A DNA stretch of 64,000 nt from Alcanivorax sp. (GTDB taxonomy: Bacteria > Pseudomonadota > Gammaproteobacteria > Pseudomonadales > Alcanivoracaceae): contig JAIUME010000001.1 of the NCBI GenBank assembly GCA_022565695.1, forward strand, positions 310,001 to 374,000, read 5' to 3'. The notes under the pieces are model-generated. The model saw nothing but the letters and a program-made list of their open reading frames with translations. It ran no database searches and was not told the origin of the DNA. Shown here one piece after another: positions 1 to 12,622 of this stretch. A program made the position numbers and the translations under genes. Positions within the stretch are counted from its first letter, which is position 1; each line of letters opens with the position of its first letter.

Positions 1-698
<698 letters not shown>

Positions 699-720
699 TC
701 AGCTTGCTTGTCCGCCCCGG

Positions 721-1596
721 TCAGACCGCGGCAGCACCACTAACAATTTCGGAGATTTCCTGTGTAATCGCAGCCTGACGGGCCTTGTTATACAGAAGCT
801 CCAGATCACGAATCAGGTCGCCTGCGTTATCGGTTGCCGCCTTCATGGCAACCATCCGCGCGGCCTGTTCGCAGGCGTTGTTTTCCACGACCGCCTGGTA
901 CACTTGCGTCTCGATAAACCGCAACAACAGGCCTTCGATCAGCTCTTTCGGTGCCGGCTCGTAGATGTAGTCCCAGCGGTGCTGGCTACCTTCATCACGG
1001 AACTCGGCCACCTCACCGGCGGGCAGCGGCAGAACCTGCTGCACGAACGGCTGCTGAGTCATGGTGTTGACGAATTCGTTGTACACCAGGTAAATCCGAT
1101 CAACCTCGCCGTTTTCAAAGCTGTCGATCATCGCCTTGATGGTGCCGATCAGATCCGACAGATGTGGCGCGTCACCCAAGCCGTTGACGGAAGCGACAAC
1201 GTCGCCCCCGAAGCTGCGGAAGAAGCTCATCGCCTTGTTGCCGATGGCGCAGTACTGCACTGCAACACCTTTGCCAGACCAGTCGCGGGCTTCACGCAGC
1301 ATCTGCTTGAACAGATTCACGTTGAGACCACCGCACAGACCGCGGTCTGACGAGACAACGATGTAGGCGACTTTCTTTACCTCACGATCAACGAGGAAAG
1401 AATGCTGATATTCCACATCGGCATTGGCCAGATGCGCGATCACATTACGGATACGGCTGGCGTACGGCTTGGTCGCCGACATCCGCTCCTGTGCTCTGCG
1501 CATCTTGCTGGCGGCCACCATCTCCATCGCACGGGTGATTTTCCGCGTGCTCTGGACGCTGGCGATCTTGGTACGTACCTCTTTCGCGCCGGCCAT
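721..1596 (-). CDS. atpG: F1Fo ATP synthase subunit gamma
   Basis: Central rotor shaft of F1 that couples proton flow through Fo to conformational change in the alpha/beta hexamer. 291 residues, the normal length. The N-terminal helix [20 protein letters not shown] and the C-terminal helix with [18 protein letters not shown] are the two conserved coiled-coil segments, and SSDRGLCGG, typical of gamma, sits mid-protein. It lies 23 bp downstream of atpA in the operon. Nothing is unusual. Confidence 0.98.
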   Translation of the reverse strand: MAGAKEVRTKIASVQSTRKITRAMEMVAASKMRRAQERMSATKPYASRIRNVIAHLANADVEYQHSFLVDREVKKVAYIVVSSDRGLCGGLNVNLFKQMLREARDWSGKGVAVQYCAIGNKAMSFFRSFGGDVVASVNGLGDAPHLSDLIGTIKAMIDSFENGEVDRIYLVYNEFVNTMTQQPFVQQVLPLPAGEVAEFRDEGSQHRWDYIYEPAPKELIEGLLLRFIETQVYQAVVENNACEQAARMVAMKAATDNAGDLIRDLELLYNKARQAAITQEISEIVSGAAAV

Positions 1597-1619
1597 AGGA
1601 CTATCCTTTTAAGCAACGA

Positions 1620-3164
1620 TTACCAGGTCTGGGTGGCCTTGAACTTCTCGATCGCTTCCTTGATGCCGGATTCGATCTCGCCGTTGAAGTCGCCCTTCTC
1701 GTTGATCTTGTCCATCAACGCCTTGTTTTCGCTGTTCATGTAATCCAGCAGCGAAGCCTCGAATTTGCCGATCTTCTCAAGGGCCACATCTTTCAGGAAG
1801 CCTTCGTTGACGGCATACAGCATGACGCCCATTTCGGCGACAGACTGCGGGCTGTACTGCTTCTGCTTCATCAGTTCGGTAGCGCGCTGACCGTGCTCCA
1901 GCTGTGAGCGAGTCGCTTCGTCCAGATCAGAAGCAAACTGGGCGAAAGCCGCCAGTTCACGATACTGAGCCAGAGCCAGACGAATACCACCACCGAGCTT
2001 CTTGATGATCTTGGTCTGCGCTGCACCACCTACACGGGATACAGAGATACCGGCGTTCATCGCCGGGCGAACGCCGGAGTTGAACAGGTCGGTTTCGACG
2101 AAGATCTGACCATCGGTAATCGAGATCACGTTGGTCGGTACGAAGGCGGAAACGTCACCAGCCTGGGTTTCGATGATCGGCAGCGCGGTCAGGGAACCGG
2201 TTTTGCCTTTCACTTCACCGTTGGTGAACTTCTCGACGTACTCGACGTTGACGCGAGCGGCGCGTTCCAGCAGACGGGAGTGCAGATAGAACACGTCACC
2301 CGGGTACGCTTCACGACCCGGCGGACGACGCAGCAGCAGGGAGATCTGGCGATATGCCCAGGCCTGCTTGGTCAGGTCATCGTAAACCACCAGCGCATCT
2401 TCACCGCGATCGCGGAAGTATTCGCCCATGGCGCAACCTGCGAACGGGGCCAGATACTGCATGGCAGCAGGATCAGACGCAGACGCGGCAACGATGATGG
2501 TGTTTTCCAGCGCACCATGTTCTTCCAGCTTGCGCACCACGTTGGCGATGGTCGACTGCTTCTGACCGATTGCCACGTAGATACACTTAATGCCGGAATT
2601 TTTCTGGTTAATGATGGTATCGACGGCGATAGCGGTCTTACCGATCTGACGGTCACCAATGATCAGCTCACGCTGGCCACGGCCTACCGGCGTCATCGCG
2701 TCGATCGCTTTCAGGCCGGTCTGGACCGGCTCGTCTACCGACTGGCGCCAGATTACGCCGGGAGCGACTTTCTCGACCGGTTCGGTAATCTTGGCGTTCA
2801 GAGGGCCTTTGCCATCAATGGGGTTACCCAGTGCGTCCACTACGCGACCGAGAAGCTCCGGACCTACCGGTACTTCCAGAATGCGGCTGGTGCACTTGAC
2901 CTTCTGGCCTTCGGCAATACCCACGTAGTCGCCCAGCACTACGGCACCAACGGAGTCACGCTCGAGGTTGAGGGCCATGCCGAACACGCCGCCTTCAAAC
3001 TCGATCATTTCACCGTACATGACGTCGGCCAGACCATGGATGCGCACGATACCGTCAGATACGGATACCACGGTACCTTCATTGCGCGCCTGGGTGGAGG
3101 TATCAAGCTTGCCAATGCGCTGCTTGATAATCTCGCTGATTTCAGACGGGTTGAGTTGCTGCAT
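1620..3164 (-). CDS. atpA: F1Fo ATP synthase subunit alpha
   Basis: Regulatory nucleotide-binding subunit of the F1 hexamer. 514 residues, full length. The P-loop GDRQIGKT is at about residues 170-177; the common form is GDRQTGKT, so this has Ile for Thr, a tolerated change. The alpha signature region [17 protein letters not shown] is present. The start [17 protein letters not shown] is the usual one. Gaps are 17 bp to atpH upstream and 23 bp to atpG downstream. Confidence 0.98.
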   Translation of the reverse strand: MQQLNPSEISEIIKQRIGKLDTSTQARNEGTVVSVSDGIVRIHGLADVMYGEMIEFEGGVFGMALNLERDSVGAVVLGDYVGIAEGQKVKCTSRILEVPVGPELLGRVVDALGNPIDGKGPLNAKITEPVEKVAPGVIWRQSVDEPVQTGLKAIDAMTPVGRGQRELIIGDRQIGKTAIAVDTIINQKNSGIKCIYVAIGQKQSTIANVVRKLEEHGALENTIIVAASASDPAAMQYLAPFAGCAMGEYFRDRGEDALVVYDDLTKQAWAYRQISLLLRRPPGREAYPGDVFYLHSRLLERAARVNVEYVEKFTNGEVKGKTGSLTALPIIETQAGDVSAFVPTNVISITDGQIFVETDLFNSGVRPAMNAGISVSRVGGAAQTKIIKKLGGGIRLALAQYRELAAFAQFASDLDEATRSQLEHGQRATELMKQKQYSPQSVAEMGVMLYAVNEGFLKDVALEKIGKFEASLLDYMNSENKALMDKINEKGDFNGEIESGIKEAIEKFKATQTW

Positions 3165-3181
3165 GCTTCAATCCCTCAAAC

Positions 3182-3721
3182 TCAAGAGTTCAGTTGCTCG
3201 GCCAGGCGGGACAATCTGCCGCGCACGCTGCCATCAATCACGGTATCACCTGCCCGGATCACGACGCCGCCTATCAGGCTGTCGTCAACACTGGTGGTGG
3301 CTCGCACTTCCCGACCAAGGCGCTTTGTCAGCGCCGCGACCAGTCGCTCTGTTTCATCCGCTTCCAGCGCATGTGCCGACACGATTTCCGCATCAACAAA
3401 TGCTTCCTGCTCCGCCACAAAGGCGTGGAACATGCTGAAGATCGCCGGCAGTAACGCCAGGCGTTCATTCTGCGCCAGCAGCGCGATGAAGTTACGGCCG
3501 CTTTCGTCCAGCAGGTCGTCGCCACATACTTCGGCGAAAGACTCGGCCTTGCGCTGATAACTCAGCGCAGGCTGCGCCAGAAAGGCACGCATGGCCGGGT
3601 CTTCCGCCACAACAGCGGCGACACCCAGCATTTTTTCCCATTGCGCCAGGCCAGAGGCGGCCTGTGCAAACTGGAAAGCTGCCTTGGCGTACGGACGAGC
3701 GATGGTGGTCAGTTCAGCCAT
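3182..3721 (-). CDS. atpH: F1Fo ATP synthase subunit delta
   Basis: Peripheral-stalk subunit that fixes the alpha/beta hexamer to the b-subunit dimer. 179 residues, typical for the OSCP/delta family. It starts MAELTTIARPYAKAAF, the conserved N-terminal helix, and ends with the conserved GGVVIRAGDTVIDGSVRGRL segment. It lies between atpF (15 bp upstream) and atpA (17 bp downstream). Confidence 0.97.
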   Translation of the reverse strand: MAELTTIARPYAKAAFQFAQAASGLAQWEKMLGVAAVVAEDPAMRAFLAQPALSYQRKAESFAEVCGDDLLDESGRNFIALLAQNERLALLPAIFSMFHAFVAEQEAFVDAEIVSAHALEADETERLVAALTKRLGREVRATTSVDDSLIGGVVIRAGDTVIDGSVRGRLSRLAEQLNS

Positions 3722-3736
3722 GGTTTATCCGTTCTG

Positions 3737-4207
3737 TCAGAGTTCAGCCGCAAGCTGCTCGAGCAGCTGCTTGTGCGCGTCGCGGTTTACTTCTGCACCC
3801 AGTACCTTTTCGGCACCGGAAAGTGCCAGTACTGACACTTCTTTGCGCAGTTGCTCGCGCGCCTGGTTGATTTCCTGTTCGATCTCGCCCTGGGCCTTGG
3901 CGATCAGGCGCTCACCTTCGGTGCGCGCATGAACCTTGGCTTCCTCGAGGATCTGGCTGGCCCGCTTGTTGGCCTGCTCGATAATCTCGGCTGCCTTGGC
4001 CTTGGCCTCGGTCAGATTCTCAGACACTTTTTGCTGGGCCTGCTCGAGATCACGCTCAGCGCGGTCAGCGGCGTTGAGACCTTCGGCGATTTTCTGCTTC
4101 CGCTCTTCCAGCGCCTTGACGAGCGGCGGCCAGACGAGCTTCATGCAGAACAGGACGAACAGCGCAAACCAGATCGCCTGACCCAACAGTGTTGCATTCA
4201 TACTCAT
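3737..4207 (-). CDS. atpF: F1Fo ATP synthase subunit b
   Basis: Peripheral-stalk subunit; a dimer links membrane subunit a to delta and alpha. 156 residues. There is one N-terminal membrane span (residues about 5-25, ending at the conserved [10 protein letters not shown]) followed by a long charged coiled coil to the C-terminus. It is read leftward, 55 bp after atpE. Length and topology match proteobacterial b subunits. Confidence 0.97.
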   Translation of the reverse strand: MSMNATLLGQAIWFALFVLFCMKLVWPPLVKALEERKQKIAEGLNAADRAERDLEQAQQKVSENLTEAKAKAAEIIEQANKRASQILEEAKVHARTEGERLIAKAQGEIEQEINQAREQLRKEVSVLALSGAEKVLGAEVNRDAHKQLLEQLAAEL

Positions 4208-4262
4208 GCGAACACCTCAAACCACATTATCTGTGAATAACCCATTACGGGACGGCTATCTG

Positions 4263-4487
<225 letters not shown>

Positions 4488-4525
4488 TCACTCCCGTTAC
4501 GATTTAGTTTGCTTGTGAAACGCTG

Positions 4526-5882
<1,357 letters not shown>

Positions 5883-6005
5883 ATAATGTCCCCGGTTACG
5901 ACCCTGTCCGCTGCATCAGCTGCAGAAAGGGTGAATGAGGCACGCTGACATGATTGGGTATCGCTCACTGAACGTGTCGGCGAGTCCCCGATCTCAGGCG
6001 CGCAG

Positions 6006-6034
6006 AGTATAGGGATAAGGGCCTCAGGTATCAA
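6006..6034 (-). promoter_or_regulatory. Sigma-70 promoter of the atp operon
   Basis: Reading leftward, the -35 TTGATA (6034-6029) and -10 TATACT (6011-6006) are separated by exactly 17 bp. Each hexamer differs from consensus by one base. It lies 124 bp before the atpI start, leaving a fairly long leader. Strong constitutive expression is inferred. Confidence 0.8.
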
Positions 6035-6076
6035 CCGCGACCGGAGTATTAGTCGCGGATTGTAGGGCAGTCTGCA

Positions 6077-6991
6077 CTACTTGATGTGCGCCAGTATCCC
6101 GTCGAGCTCATCCAGACTGTTATAGCTGATTACCAGCTTGCCTTTACCGCCGCCGCCCTGGCGAATCGCCACAGGGGCGCCAAGACGATCAGACAGGTCG
6201 TTAAGCAGCTGGCGCACGTTCGGATCTTCACGCTCCGCCGGCTGCGGCGCAGCACGCACCTTGTCGAAATCCCGTACCAGGGCTTCGGTCTGACGCACGT
6301 TGAGGCCGCGGGCCACCACCATGCGCGCCGCTTCAATCTGGTTCTGGCCGGTCAGGGCCAGCAGCGCGCGGGCGTGGCCCATTTCCAGATCGCCGTGTTC
6401 CAGCAGCTTGCGGACATCTTCTTCCAGACTGATCAGGCGCAGCAGGTTGGTGATCATGGCGCGGGACTTGCCCACCGCATCCGCCACCTGCTGATGGGTC
6501 AGCTTGAACTCGTCTTTCAACCGCGCCAGCGCCAGCGCCTCTTCCATCGGGTTGAGGTCTTCACGCTGGATGTTCTCAATCAGGGCCATGGCGATGGCGG
6601 CTTCATCCGGCACATCACGGATCACGGCGGGGATGGTGTCCAGCCCGGCCAGTTGCGCGGCGCGCCAACGGCGCTCACCGGCGATGATCTCGTAGCGCTT
6701 GTTGCCGATCGGCCGCACCACGATCGGCTGCATCACGCCCTGGGCACGGATCGACTCTGCCAGCTCTTCCAGCGCCTCCGGGGACATATCGCGCCGGGGC
6801 TGATAGCGCCCGCGCTCCATGGTGTCCACCGGCAGCTTGCGCAGGTCGCCGTCCCGGGGCGTCGAATCTGCCAGTGCCGCCTCGGCGGCAGCCGTGTCGC
6901 CATCAATCTCGACCGCTTCACGGGGTGCATTGTTGTGACTCAGCAGTGCATCCAGCCCTTTGCTCAGTCCGCCTTTACGCTTGGCCGCCAT
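6077..6991 (-). CDS. parB: Chromosome partitioning protein ParB
   Basis: CTP-dependent DNA clamp that loads at parS and spreads to organise the origin for segregation. 304 residues. An N-terminal segment interacts with ParA (KGGLSKGLDALL), followed by the ParB/Srx CTPase domain with the conserved GERRWRAAQLAGL. Then comes a helix-turn-helix (LTHQQVADAVGKSRAMITNLL, about 160-180) and a C-terminal dimerisation domain. It follows parA by 3 bp, so co-translation is likely. Candidate targets in this window are the two palindromes in recF at 62426-62447 and 63056-63071. Confidence 0.97.
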   Translation of the reverse strand: MAAKRKGGLSKGLDALLSHNNAPREAVEIDGDTAAAEAALADSTPRDGDLRKLPVDTMERGRYQPRRDMSPEALEELAESIRAQGVMQPIVVRPIGNKRYEIIAGERRWRAAQLAGLDTIPAVIRDVPDEAAIAMALIENIQREDLNPMEEALALARLKDEFKLTHQQVADAVGKSRAMITNLLRLISLEEDVRKLLEHGDLEMGHARALLALTGQNQIEAARMVVARGLNVRQTEALVRDFDKVRAAPQPAEREDPNVRQLLNDLSDRLGAPVAIRQGGGGKGKLVISYNSLDELDGILAHIK

Positions 6992-6994
6992 GCC

Positions 6995-7804
6995 TTATTC
7001 CACCTTTGCTGTGTCGGCCTGTCTGGCCTGATTGATCGCCTGTTCCCGGCGCAGGATTTCGCCCGCCAGCGCCAGATAACTGATCGCCCCACGGGATTTG
7101 GCATCGTAGCTGATGACCGGCGCACCGTGACTGGGTGCCTCGGCCAGTCGCACGTTGCGCGGAATGATGGTCCGGTAGACCTTGTCGCCAAAGTGATTGA
7201 TCAGCTGATTGGAGACATCGTTGGACAGGCTGTTGCGCGGATCATACATGGTGCGCAGCAAGCCGCCGATATGCAGTTTCGGGTTCAGCACACTGCTGAT
7301 CTTCTCGATGGTATTGAGCAGCGAGGTCAGGCCTTCCAGCGCGTAGTACTCGCACTGGATCGGCACGATCACCGAATCCGCCGCCGTCAGCGCATTGATG
7401 GTCAGCATGTTCAGCGACGGCGGGCAATCGATCAGGATGTAGTCATACCGGTTGCGCACCCGTGCCAGCGCATTGCGCAGACGGAATTCCTTCAGCTTGA
7501 GATCCAGCAGCTGCACTTCGGCCGCTGTCAGGTCGCCATTGGCTACCAGCAGGTCATAGCCAGAAGCCTCAGGCGTCTTGACGATCGCCTCTTCGATGGA
7601 GACTTCTTCCAGCAACACTTCATAAATGGTGTTTTCACAGCCGTGCTTGTCGACCCCGGAGCCGGATGTCGCATTGCCCTGGGGATCAATGTCCACCAGC
7701 AGCACCTTTTTGCGGGTTGCCGCCAGCGATGCCGCCAGGTTGACGCTGGAGGTCGTCTTGCCCACTCCGCCTTTCTGATTGGCGATTGCGAATACCGTGG
7801 TCAC
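6995..7804 (-). CDS. parA: Chromosome partitioning ATPase ParA (Soj family)
   Basis: Deviant Walker ATPase that positions ParB-parS complexes on the nucleoid. I start it at the GTG at 7804 ([18 protein letters not shown]), giving 269 residues. The mRNA has AAGGAG seven bases before this GTG, whereas a longer upstream reading has no such site. The P-loop KGGVGKTT is at about 11-18, and the switch regions DIDPQGNAT and [12 protein letters not shown] are present. The GTG shares GTGA with the rsmG stop codon, a 4-bp overlap, so translation is coupled to rsmG. Confidence 0.97.
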   Translation of the reverse strand: MTTVFAIANQKGGVGKTTSSVNLAASLAATRKKVLLVDIDPQGNATSGSGVDKHGCENTIYEVLLEEVSIEEAIVKTPEASGYDLLVANGDLTAAEVQLLDLKLKEFRLRNALARVRNRYDYILIDCPPSLNMLTINALTAADSVIVPIQCEYYALEGLTSLLNTIEKISSVLNPKLHIGGLLRTMYDPRNSLSNDVSNQLINHFGDKVYRTIIPRNVRLAEAPSHGAPVISYDAKSRGAISYLALAGEILRREQAINQARQADTAKVE

Positions 7805-8484
7805 TGTGTTTCTCCTTGCGGCTGAATCATCACCAGCTGGCGCGTGCCGTCCAGGCCGGGCACAACAAGTCTGTGAATATCCACCTGCCATTGCGGGCCG
7901 GACAGTCCCGCCGGCAGCTGCGCCAGCGCCGCCACTTCATCATCGGCGGCCACCGCCTTCATGGCCAGCAACCGTCCACCCTCGGCAAGCAAATGGCCCA
8001 GCAGACGGAGCATATCCGGCAGTGACGCGAAAGCGCGGGAAATCACCTGAGGCGACGCCTTACGGTACTGTTCCACGCGAGCCTGCACAACCTCGACATT
8101 CGTCAGCCCCAGCTCCAGCGCAGCCTGACGCACAAAACGCGTCTTCTTGCCGTTGCTGTCGAGCAGGGTAAACGGGATGTCCGGCCGGACGATGGCCAGC
8201 GGGATACCGGGCACGCCAGCCCCGGTGCCCACATCCAGGGTTGCCAGCGGCGCCAGATGTGGCAGCACAGACAGCGCATCCAGTATGTGCCGGGTGACCA
8301 TCTCCTGCGGATCACGCACCGCCGTGAGATTGAAGGCCTTATTCCATTTATGCAGCAAGGCAACATAGCGCAGCAGCAACTGCTGCTGCGCGGCATCCAC
8401 TGTATCGCCGAGGCCCAGCTCGGCAATGCCGGATGCCAGGCGGTCAGCGAGATGCGGGTCTACCGATAGATCCGTCCCTGTCAC
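7801..8484 (-). CDS. rsmG: 16S rRNA (guanine527-N7)-methyltransferase
   Basis: Methylates G527 of 16S rRNA using S-adenosylmethionine; also known as GidB. 227 residues. The SAM-binding motif is [16 protein letters not shown] at about 87-102, after the conserved helix with [14 protein letters not shown]. Its start overlaps the mnmG stop by 4 bp (ATGA) and its end overlaps parA by 4 bp, so it is translationally coupled on both sides. Loss of this enzyme gives low-level streptomycin resistance in other bacteria (family knowledge). Confidence 0.97.
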   Translation of the reverse strand: MTGTDLSVDPHLADRLASGIAELGLGDTVDAAQQQLLLRYVALLHKWNKAFNLTAVRDPQEMVTRHILDALSVLPHLAPLATLDVGTGAGVPGIPLAIVRPDIPFTLLDSNGKKTRFVRQAALELGLTNVEVVQARVEQYRKASPQVISRAFASLPDMLRLLGHLLAEGGRLLAMKAVAADDEVAALAQLPAGLSGPQWQVDIHRLVVPGLDGTRQLVMIQPQGETQ

Positions 8485-10391
8485 AGAGCGTTCCCTGCGG
8501 CGTCTTTTTCAATCTGCCGGCGCGCCAGGCTCTGTTTCTTGAGGTGTATCAGCAGCAGGGAGATCGCCGCCGGCGTCACGCCGGGGATGCGCCCTGCCTG
8601 GCCCAACGTGGCCGGGCGGGCACTTTCCAGTTTCTGCCGTACCTCATTGGACAAGCCGCTGACCTGGCCATAGTCCAGCTCGGCGGGCAGCAGGGTTTTC
8701 TCGCTGGCGCGTAATCGTGCCACTTCATCCGCCTGGCGCTCGATGTAGCCGGCGTACTTGGCGCGGATCTCCACCTGCTCGGCCACCGCCGCCTGCTCCG
8801 GCGCCAGCCCGGCCGCCTCCAGCAGCGTCGCGTAATCCAGTTCCGGGCGGCGCAGCAGATCCATCAGGTTGTATTCGTGGGTCAGCGGCTTGTCCAGCAG
8901 CGCATTGACCTGCTCGCAACGAGCACTGCCCGGCCGCACCCAGGTGCTGCCAAGCCGCAGGGCTTCGCGTTCGGCGCCATCGCGTTTGGCGCAATAGGTT
9001 TCCCAGCGCGCGTCATCCACCAGCCCCAGCGCACGGCCTTTCTCGGTCAGGCGCAGGTCCGCATTGTCTTCCCGCAGCAGCAGCCGGTACTCGGCGCGGC
9101 TGGTGAACATGCGGTAGGGCTCACGGGTACCCAGAGTGATCAGGTCATCCACCAGCACACCCAGATACGCCTCATCACGCTGCGGGTGCCAGGCTTCTTC
9201 GCCCCGCGACAGCAAGGCGGCGTTGATGCCTGCCAGCAACCCCTGGGCGCCCGCTTCTTCATAGCCGGTGGTGCCGTTGATCTGGCCGGCAAAGAACAGC
9301 CCGGGCATATGCCGGGTTTCCAGGGAATGCCGGAGATCCTGGGGATTGAAGTAATCGTACTCGATGGCATAACCGGGCCGGGTAATATGCGCGTTCTCGA
9401 AACCCCGGATCGACCGCACCGCTGCCAGCTGGATATCGAAGGGCAGACTGGTGGAAATGCCGTTGGGGTAAAGCTCGTGGGTGGTCAGCCCTTCCGGCTC
9501 GACAAAAATCTGGTGGCTGTTCTTGTCCGGGTAACGATTGACCTTGTCTTCGATGCTCGGGCAATAGCGCGGGCCGACGCCCTCGATGACACCGGTAAAC
9601 ATCGGCGAGCGGTCAAAGCCACTGCGGATGATGTCGTGGGTCTGCTCGGAAGTATGGGTGATGTAGCAGCACACCTGGCGCGGATGCTCTTCCACCCGCC
9701 CCATGTAGCTCATCACCGGTGTTGGCGTATCGCCCCACTGCTCTTCCATCACCGAAAAATCCACGGTCTTGCCGTCGATACGCGGCGGGGTGCCGGTCTT
9801 CAGCCGATCCACACGGAAGGGCAACTCGCGCAGGCGCTCGGCCAGCGCAATGCTGGGCGGATCTCCCGCCCGGCCGCCGGACTGCTTGTCCAGACCCACG
9901 TGGATCACGCCGCCAAGAAAAGTACCGGCGGTCAGCACCACAGCATCCGCATGAAAACGCAGGCCCATATTGGTGACCACGCCGACACAGCGGCCCTGCT
10001 CCACAATCAGGTCATCCACCGGCTGCTGGAAGATGGTCAGATGGGGCTGGCTCTCCAGCATGTCGCGGATCGCGGCCTTATACAGGATACGGTCCGCCTG
10101 GGCACGCGTGGCACGCACGGCGGGCCCTTTGCGGGCGTTGAGCACGCGAAACTGGATGCCGGCCCGATCCGTGGCGCGCGCCATGGCGCCACCAAGCGCG
10201 TCGATTTCACGCACCAGATGACTCTTGCCGATACCGCCGATGGCCGGGTTGCAGCTCATCTGCCCCAGGGTCTCGATGTTATGGGTCAGCAGCAACGTGG
10301 GCACGCCCATGCGCGCAGCCGCCAGCGCGGCCTCGGTGCCTGCATGGCCACCACCGATCACGATCACGCCGAAACGCGTTGCGTACTCCAT
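8481..10391 (-). CDS. mnmG: tRNA uridine-34 5-carboxymethylaminomethyl modification protein MnmG
   Basis: FAD- and NADH-dependent subunit which, with MnmE (54919-56310 here), makes cmnm5U at the tRNA wobble position. 636 residues, full length. The FAD-binding motif [17 protein letters not shown] is at about 13-29, and the family signature [11 protein letters not shown] is present. The C-terminal helical domain binds MnmE and tRNA. It is first gene of the leftward mnmG-rsmG-parA-parB operon, whose promoter carries a DnaA box. Confidence 0.98.
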   Translation of the reverse strand: MEYATRFGVIVIGGGHAGTEAALAAARMGVPTLLLTHNIETLGQMSCNPAIGGIGKSHLVREIDALGGAMARATDRAGIQFRVLNARKGPAVRATRAQADRILYKAAIRDMLESQPHLTIFQQPVDDLIVEQGRCVGVVTNMGLRFHADAVVLTAGTFLGGVIHVGLDKQSGGRAGDPPSIALAERLRELPFRVDRLKTGTPPRIDGKTVDFSVMEEQWGDTPTPVMSYMGRVEEHPRQVCCYITHTSEQTHDIIRSGFDRSPMFTGVIEGVGPRYCPSIEDKVNRYPDKNSHQIFVEPEGLTTHELYPNGISTSLPFDIQLAAVRSIRGFENAHITRPGYAIEYDYFNPQDLRHSLETRHMPGLFFAGQINGTTGYEEAGAQGLLAGINAALLSRGEEAWHPQRDEAYLGVLVDDLITLGTREPYRMFTSRAEYRLLLREDNADLRLTEKGRALGLVDDARWETYCAKRDGAEREALRLGSTWVRPGSARCEQVNALLDKPLTHEYNLMDLLRRPELDYATLLEAAGLAPEQAAVAEQVEIRAKYAGYIERQADEVARLRASEKTLLPAELDYGQVSGLSNEVRQKLESARPATLGQAGRIPGVTPAAISLLLIHLKKQSLARRQIEKDAAGNAL

Positions 10392-10456
10392 ACCACCTCA
10401 GCCTACAGGCCTGCCCGAGACAGACTCTGTTCAAAATATGACCAGAAAGGGCGCGT

Positions 10457-10487
10457 AGTATACGGATGGAGGCAGCGTTTATCCACA
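10457..10487 (-). promoter_or_regulatory. mnmG operon promoter with DnaA box over the -35
   Basis: Leftward, the perfect DnaA box TGTGGATAA spans 10487-10479. The -35 TGGATA (10485-10480) lies wholly inside it, then 17 bp, then -10 TATACT (10462-10457). The mnmG start is 65 bp downstream. DnaA binding would compete with RNA polymerase (inference). The dnaA promoter at 59254-59284 has the same geometry. The rest of the 259-bp gap 10392-10650 holds one 6-bp-arm hairpin (CGCAGA..TCTGCG) and nothing else I can support. Confidence 0.75.
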
Positions 10488-10650
10488 GGGGCCGCGTGGC
10501 GCATCAAGGAAGAGGCGCCAGATCAACAACCCCACCAAAATAGCCAGACCCCGGGCATTACTTCCTCCCAAAGCCTGTTCTTGTTGTCCTGCCCTCACGC
10601 AGAAGTCTGCGCTTTTGAGCGCTCCCAGTGCTTCAGGGCCAAATGTGCGC

Positions 10651-11520
10651 TCACCGCTTCGGCATATACTGGCGCACATCGTAGTTGAAATAGCGCTTCA
10701 GGACGCTGTTGGCCTCATCGTCTTTTTGCCGCCAGCCATACATCTTCGGCTTTTCTTTCTCGATGGCCAGGGTGCCGAAGATCAACCAGTCGTAGATCGC
10801 CAGGGTCGAGGTCACGTTCCTGGCCGAGTTGGGGCCGCGGGCGTGGTGGTGGTGGTGCTGGGTGGGGAAAACCAGCAGGTGCGACAGGCCCCACATGGTC
10901 TTGCGCACCCAGGCCCAGCGATGGTTGTGGAAGTAAAGATCATAGTTCCAGTTGACGTGGGTGTGTACCGCCCACAGACCCTTGAACACGGTGGCATAAA
11001 GGAAGACTTCAATCAGGCCGAGGTACAGGCACACCAGCTGGAACCAGTAGTTGGGCATGATCAGCCACCAGGCCCAGCCGTTGACGAAGGACTGGGTCAC
11101 GCTCAGCTGGCCCTTGTTATCCTGGCCCCCACACAGGTGATGGGGGCGGTGGCTCATCTTGAAGAAGGCCTGCACCCATTGGAGGCGGCGATTCTTTGGT
11201 CGCCGGGCGTGGGCAAACAGGTGCCCGGCGCCGTGCAGCAGTTCTTCGATGCAAAAGAAGGCGATCAGGGTCCACCAGAAATATTTCTGCTCCAGCCAGG
11301 CCAGCGAGCCGGCACTGCCCGGCAGCAGGGAACCCAGCCCCAGGGTGATCAGCAGCAGCACCAACGGGCGCTGCACGATAGCCATCGCCCCTGTACTCAG
11401 CAAAGCGATGCGCCAGTCCTCCGAGGTCTTGCGCCCGTTGCGAGTACGGCCGACCAACACCTCCCACAGGGCGGCAAGCACTATAAAAACGAAAATGGCT
11501 GCGGTAAGGGTGCTCTGCAT
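10651..11520 (-). CDS. Fatty acid hydroxylase / sterol desaturase family membrane protein
   Basis: Probable di-iron membrane oxygenase acting on a lipid chain; the substrate is unknown. 289 residues from the start at 11520 (MQSTLTAAIF), chosen because GGAGG precedes it, while the ATG ten codons upstream has no ribosome site. The three histidine clusters of the superfamily are visible: HGAGH, HRPHH and QHHHHH. They sit between hydrophobic segments at about 5-20, 45-70, 80-95 and 155-190. The run of five histidines is longer than the usual HxxHH. The divergent LysR gene 11624-12535 probably regulates it. Confidence 0.8.
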   Translation of the reverse strand: MQSTLTAAIFVFIVLAALWEVLVGRTRNGRKTSEDWRIALLSTGAMAIVQRPLVLLLITLGLGSLLPGSAGSLAWLEQKYFWWTLIAFFCIEELLHGAGHLFAHARRPKNRRLQWVQAFFKMSHRPHHLCGGQDNKGQLSVTQSFVNGWAWWLIMPNYWFQLVCLYLGLIEVFLYATVFKGLWAVHTHVNWNYDLYFHNHRWAWVRKTMWGLSHLLVFPTQHHHHHARGPNSARNVTSTLAIYDWLIFGTLAIEKEKPKMYGWRQKDDEANSVLKRYFNYDVRQYMPKR

Positions 11521-11600
11521 GAGGCCTCCGGTGTTGTCGTCAATACGCATGTGTTAGCGAAGACCCCGAGTATTCACCATGGCCAAACATACTTAAAATC

Positions 11601-11622
11601 GATATTTATGATATAAAATATC
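11601..11622. promoter_or_regulatory. Palindrome directly before the LysR gene, probable LysR operator
   Basis: Arms GATATTT and AAATATC (7 bp, perfect) flank 8 bases in an AT-rich patch within GC-rich surroundings. LysR-type regulators bind T-N11-A palindromes between divergent genes, which fits this position between the hydroxylase and the LysR gene. It abuts the regulator start codon, so bound protein should repress its own gene (inference). Confidence 0.6.
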
Positions 11623-11623
11623 C

Positions 11624-12535
11624 ATGAAACTGAATTTACGAAGCATCGACCTGAATCTGCTGCCCGTGTTCGAGGCACTCATGCAGGCCGGCCAGTTACG
11701 CCGCGCGGCCGAGCAACTCGGCATGAGCCAGCCCGCGCTCAGCGCCGCCGTACAACGATTGCGGGACACGCTTGGTGACGAACTGTTCGTGCGGACTCAC
11801 CAGGGCCTGAAGCCCACACCCAGGGCGACAGCACTCTGGCAACAATTGCAGCCGGGTGTAGAGGCCATTCGCGAGACGTTCGAGGGCAACCGGCTGTTCG
11901 ATCCCGCCAGCAGCGATCGGCGCTTCACCCTGCTCGGCGGCGACTATGTCGAGCAGGTCTACCTGCCCGGCCTGCTGGCAAGCATTGCGAGTGAGGCGCC
12001 GCACGTGAGTCTCTCGGTGCAGCCGGTCACAAACGGCTGGCACGAGCGCCTGGCCCATGCCCGGGCCGACGCGGCTATCGACAGCTTCCTGCCAGCGGAC
12101 CCGCGCCTGCGTCACGTGGTCATCGGCGAGGAGGAGATCGTCGTCGTGGCCCGCACCGGGCACCCACGCCTGCGCGGCAAGATCAGCCGCCGTCAGTTTC
12201 TGAAGGAGCACCACACGGTGCTGCCGGAACGCAATCATCGATTGCCGCTGGACATGATCCTGAATCAACCAGGCTGGCAGCGGCAGGTGGGGACGCAGGT
12301 CAGTCAGTTTTTCAGCCAGATCAGTGTCTGCGCTGCCAGTGATCAGATTGCCAGCGTGCCGATCAGCATTGCGCGCACCCTGGCCGCCACCTATCCGATA
12401 CAGATCATGCCCTTCCCCGCCGATCTGCCCGCCATCCCCGTCTACTTGATCTGGCCCGCCGCGCTGGAGCGGGACCCCGCACACCTCTGGCTACGGCGCT
12501 GCCTGCAAGCCAGTGCACCACAACGCGGTAAGTGA
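11624..12535 (+). CDS. LysR-family transcriptional regulator
   Basis: 303 residues. The N-terminal winged helix-turn-helix is at about 5-65 (LRSIDLNLLPVFEALM, then RRAAEQLGMSQPALSAAVQRL). The C-terminal effector-binding domain, about 90-300, is of the NodD/nitroaromatic-like subgroup. The effector is unknown. No clear ribosome-binding site precedes the ATG; the AT-rich palindrome occupies that place, so the transcript may be nearly leaderless. It is divergent from the fatty acid hydroxylase gene, its most likely target. Confidence 0.9.
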   Translation: MKLNLRSIDLNLLPVFEALMQAGQLRRAAEQLGMSQPALSAAVQRLRDTLGDELFVRTHQGLKPTPRATALWQQLQPGVEAIRETFEGNRLFDPASSDRRFTLLGGDYVEQVYLPGLLASIASEAPHVSLSVQPVTNGWHERLAHARADAAIDSFLPADPRLRHVVIGEEEIVVVARTGHPRLRGKISRRQFLKEHHTVLPERNHRLPLDMILNQPGWQRQVGTQVSQFFSQISVCAASDQIASVPISIARTLAATYPIQIMPFPADLPAIPVYLIWPAALERDPAHLWLRRCLQASAPQRGK

Positions 12536-12622
12536 CTACACTGCCGGGCATCACACTCCGGTGGACCCCGGTTCTGCGATATACTGTTTACTCATAACAG
12601 CTGCCAGCAGGACGAATCATCC

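Noticed and set aside
10591..10615. CGCAGA/TCTGCG hairpin followed by CTTTT as a terminator
   Set aside because: The T-run is on the plus strand, opposite to both flanking genes, and the stem is short.
10479..10679. 66-residue leftward frame between the hydroxylase and mnmG genes
   Set aside because: It starts inside the hydroxylase coding region, runs over the mnmG promoter and has no ribosome site.
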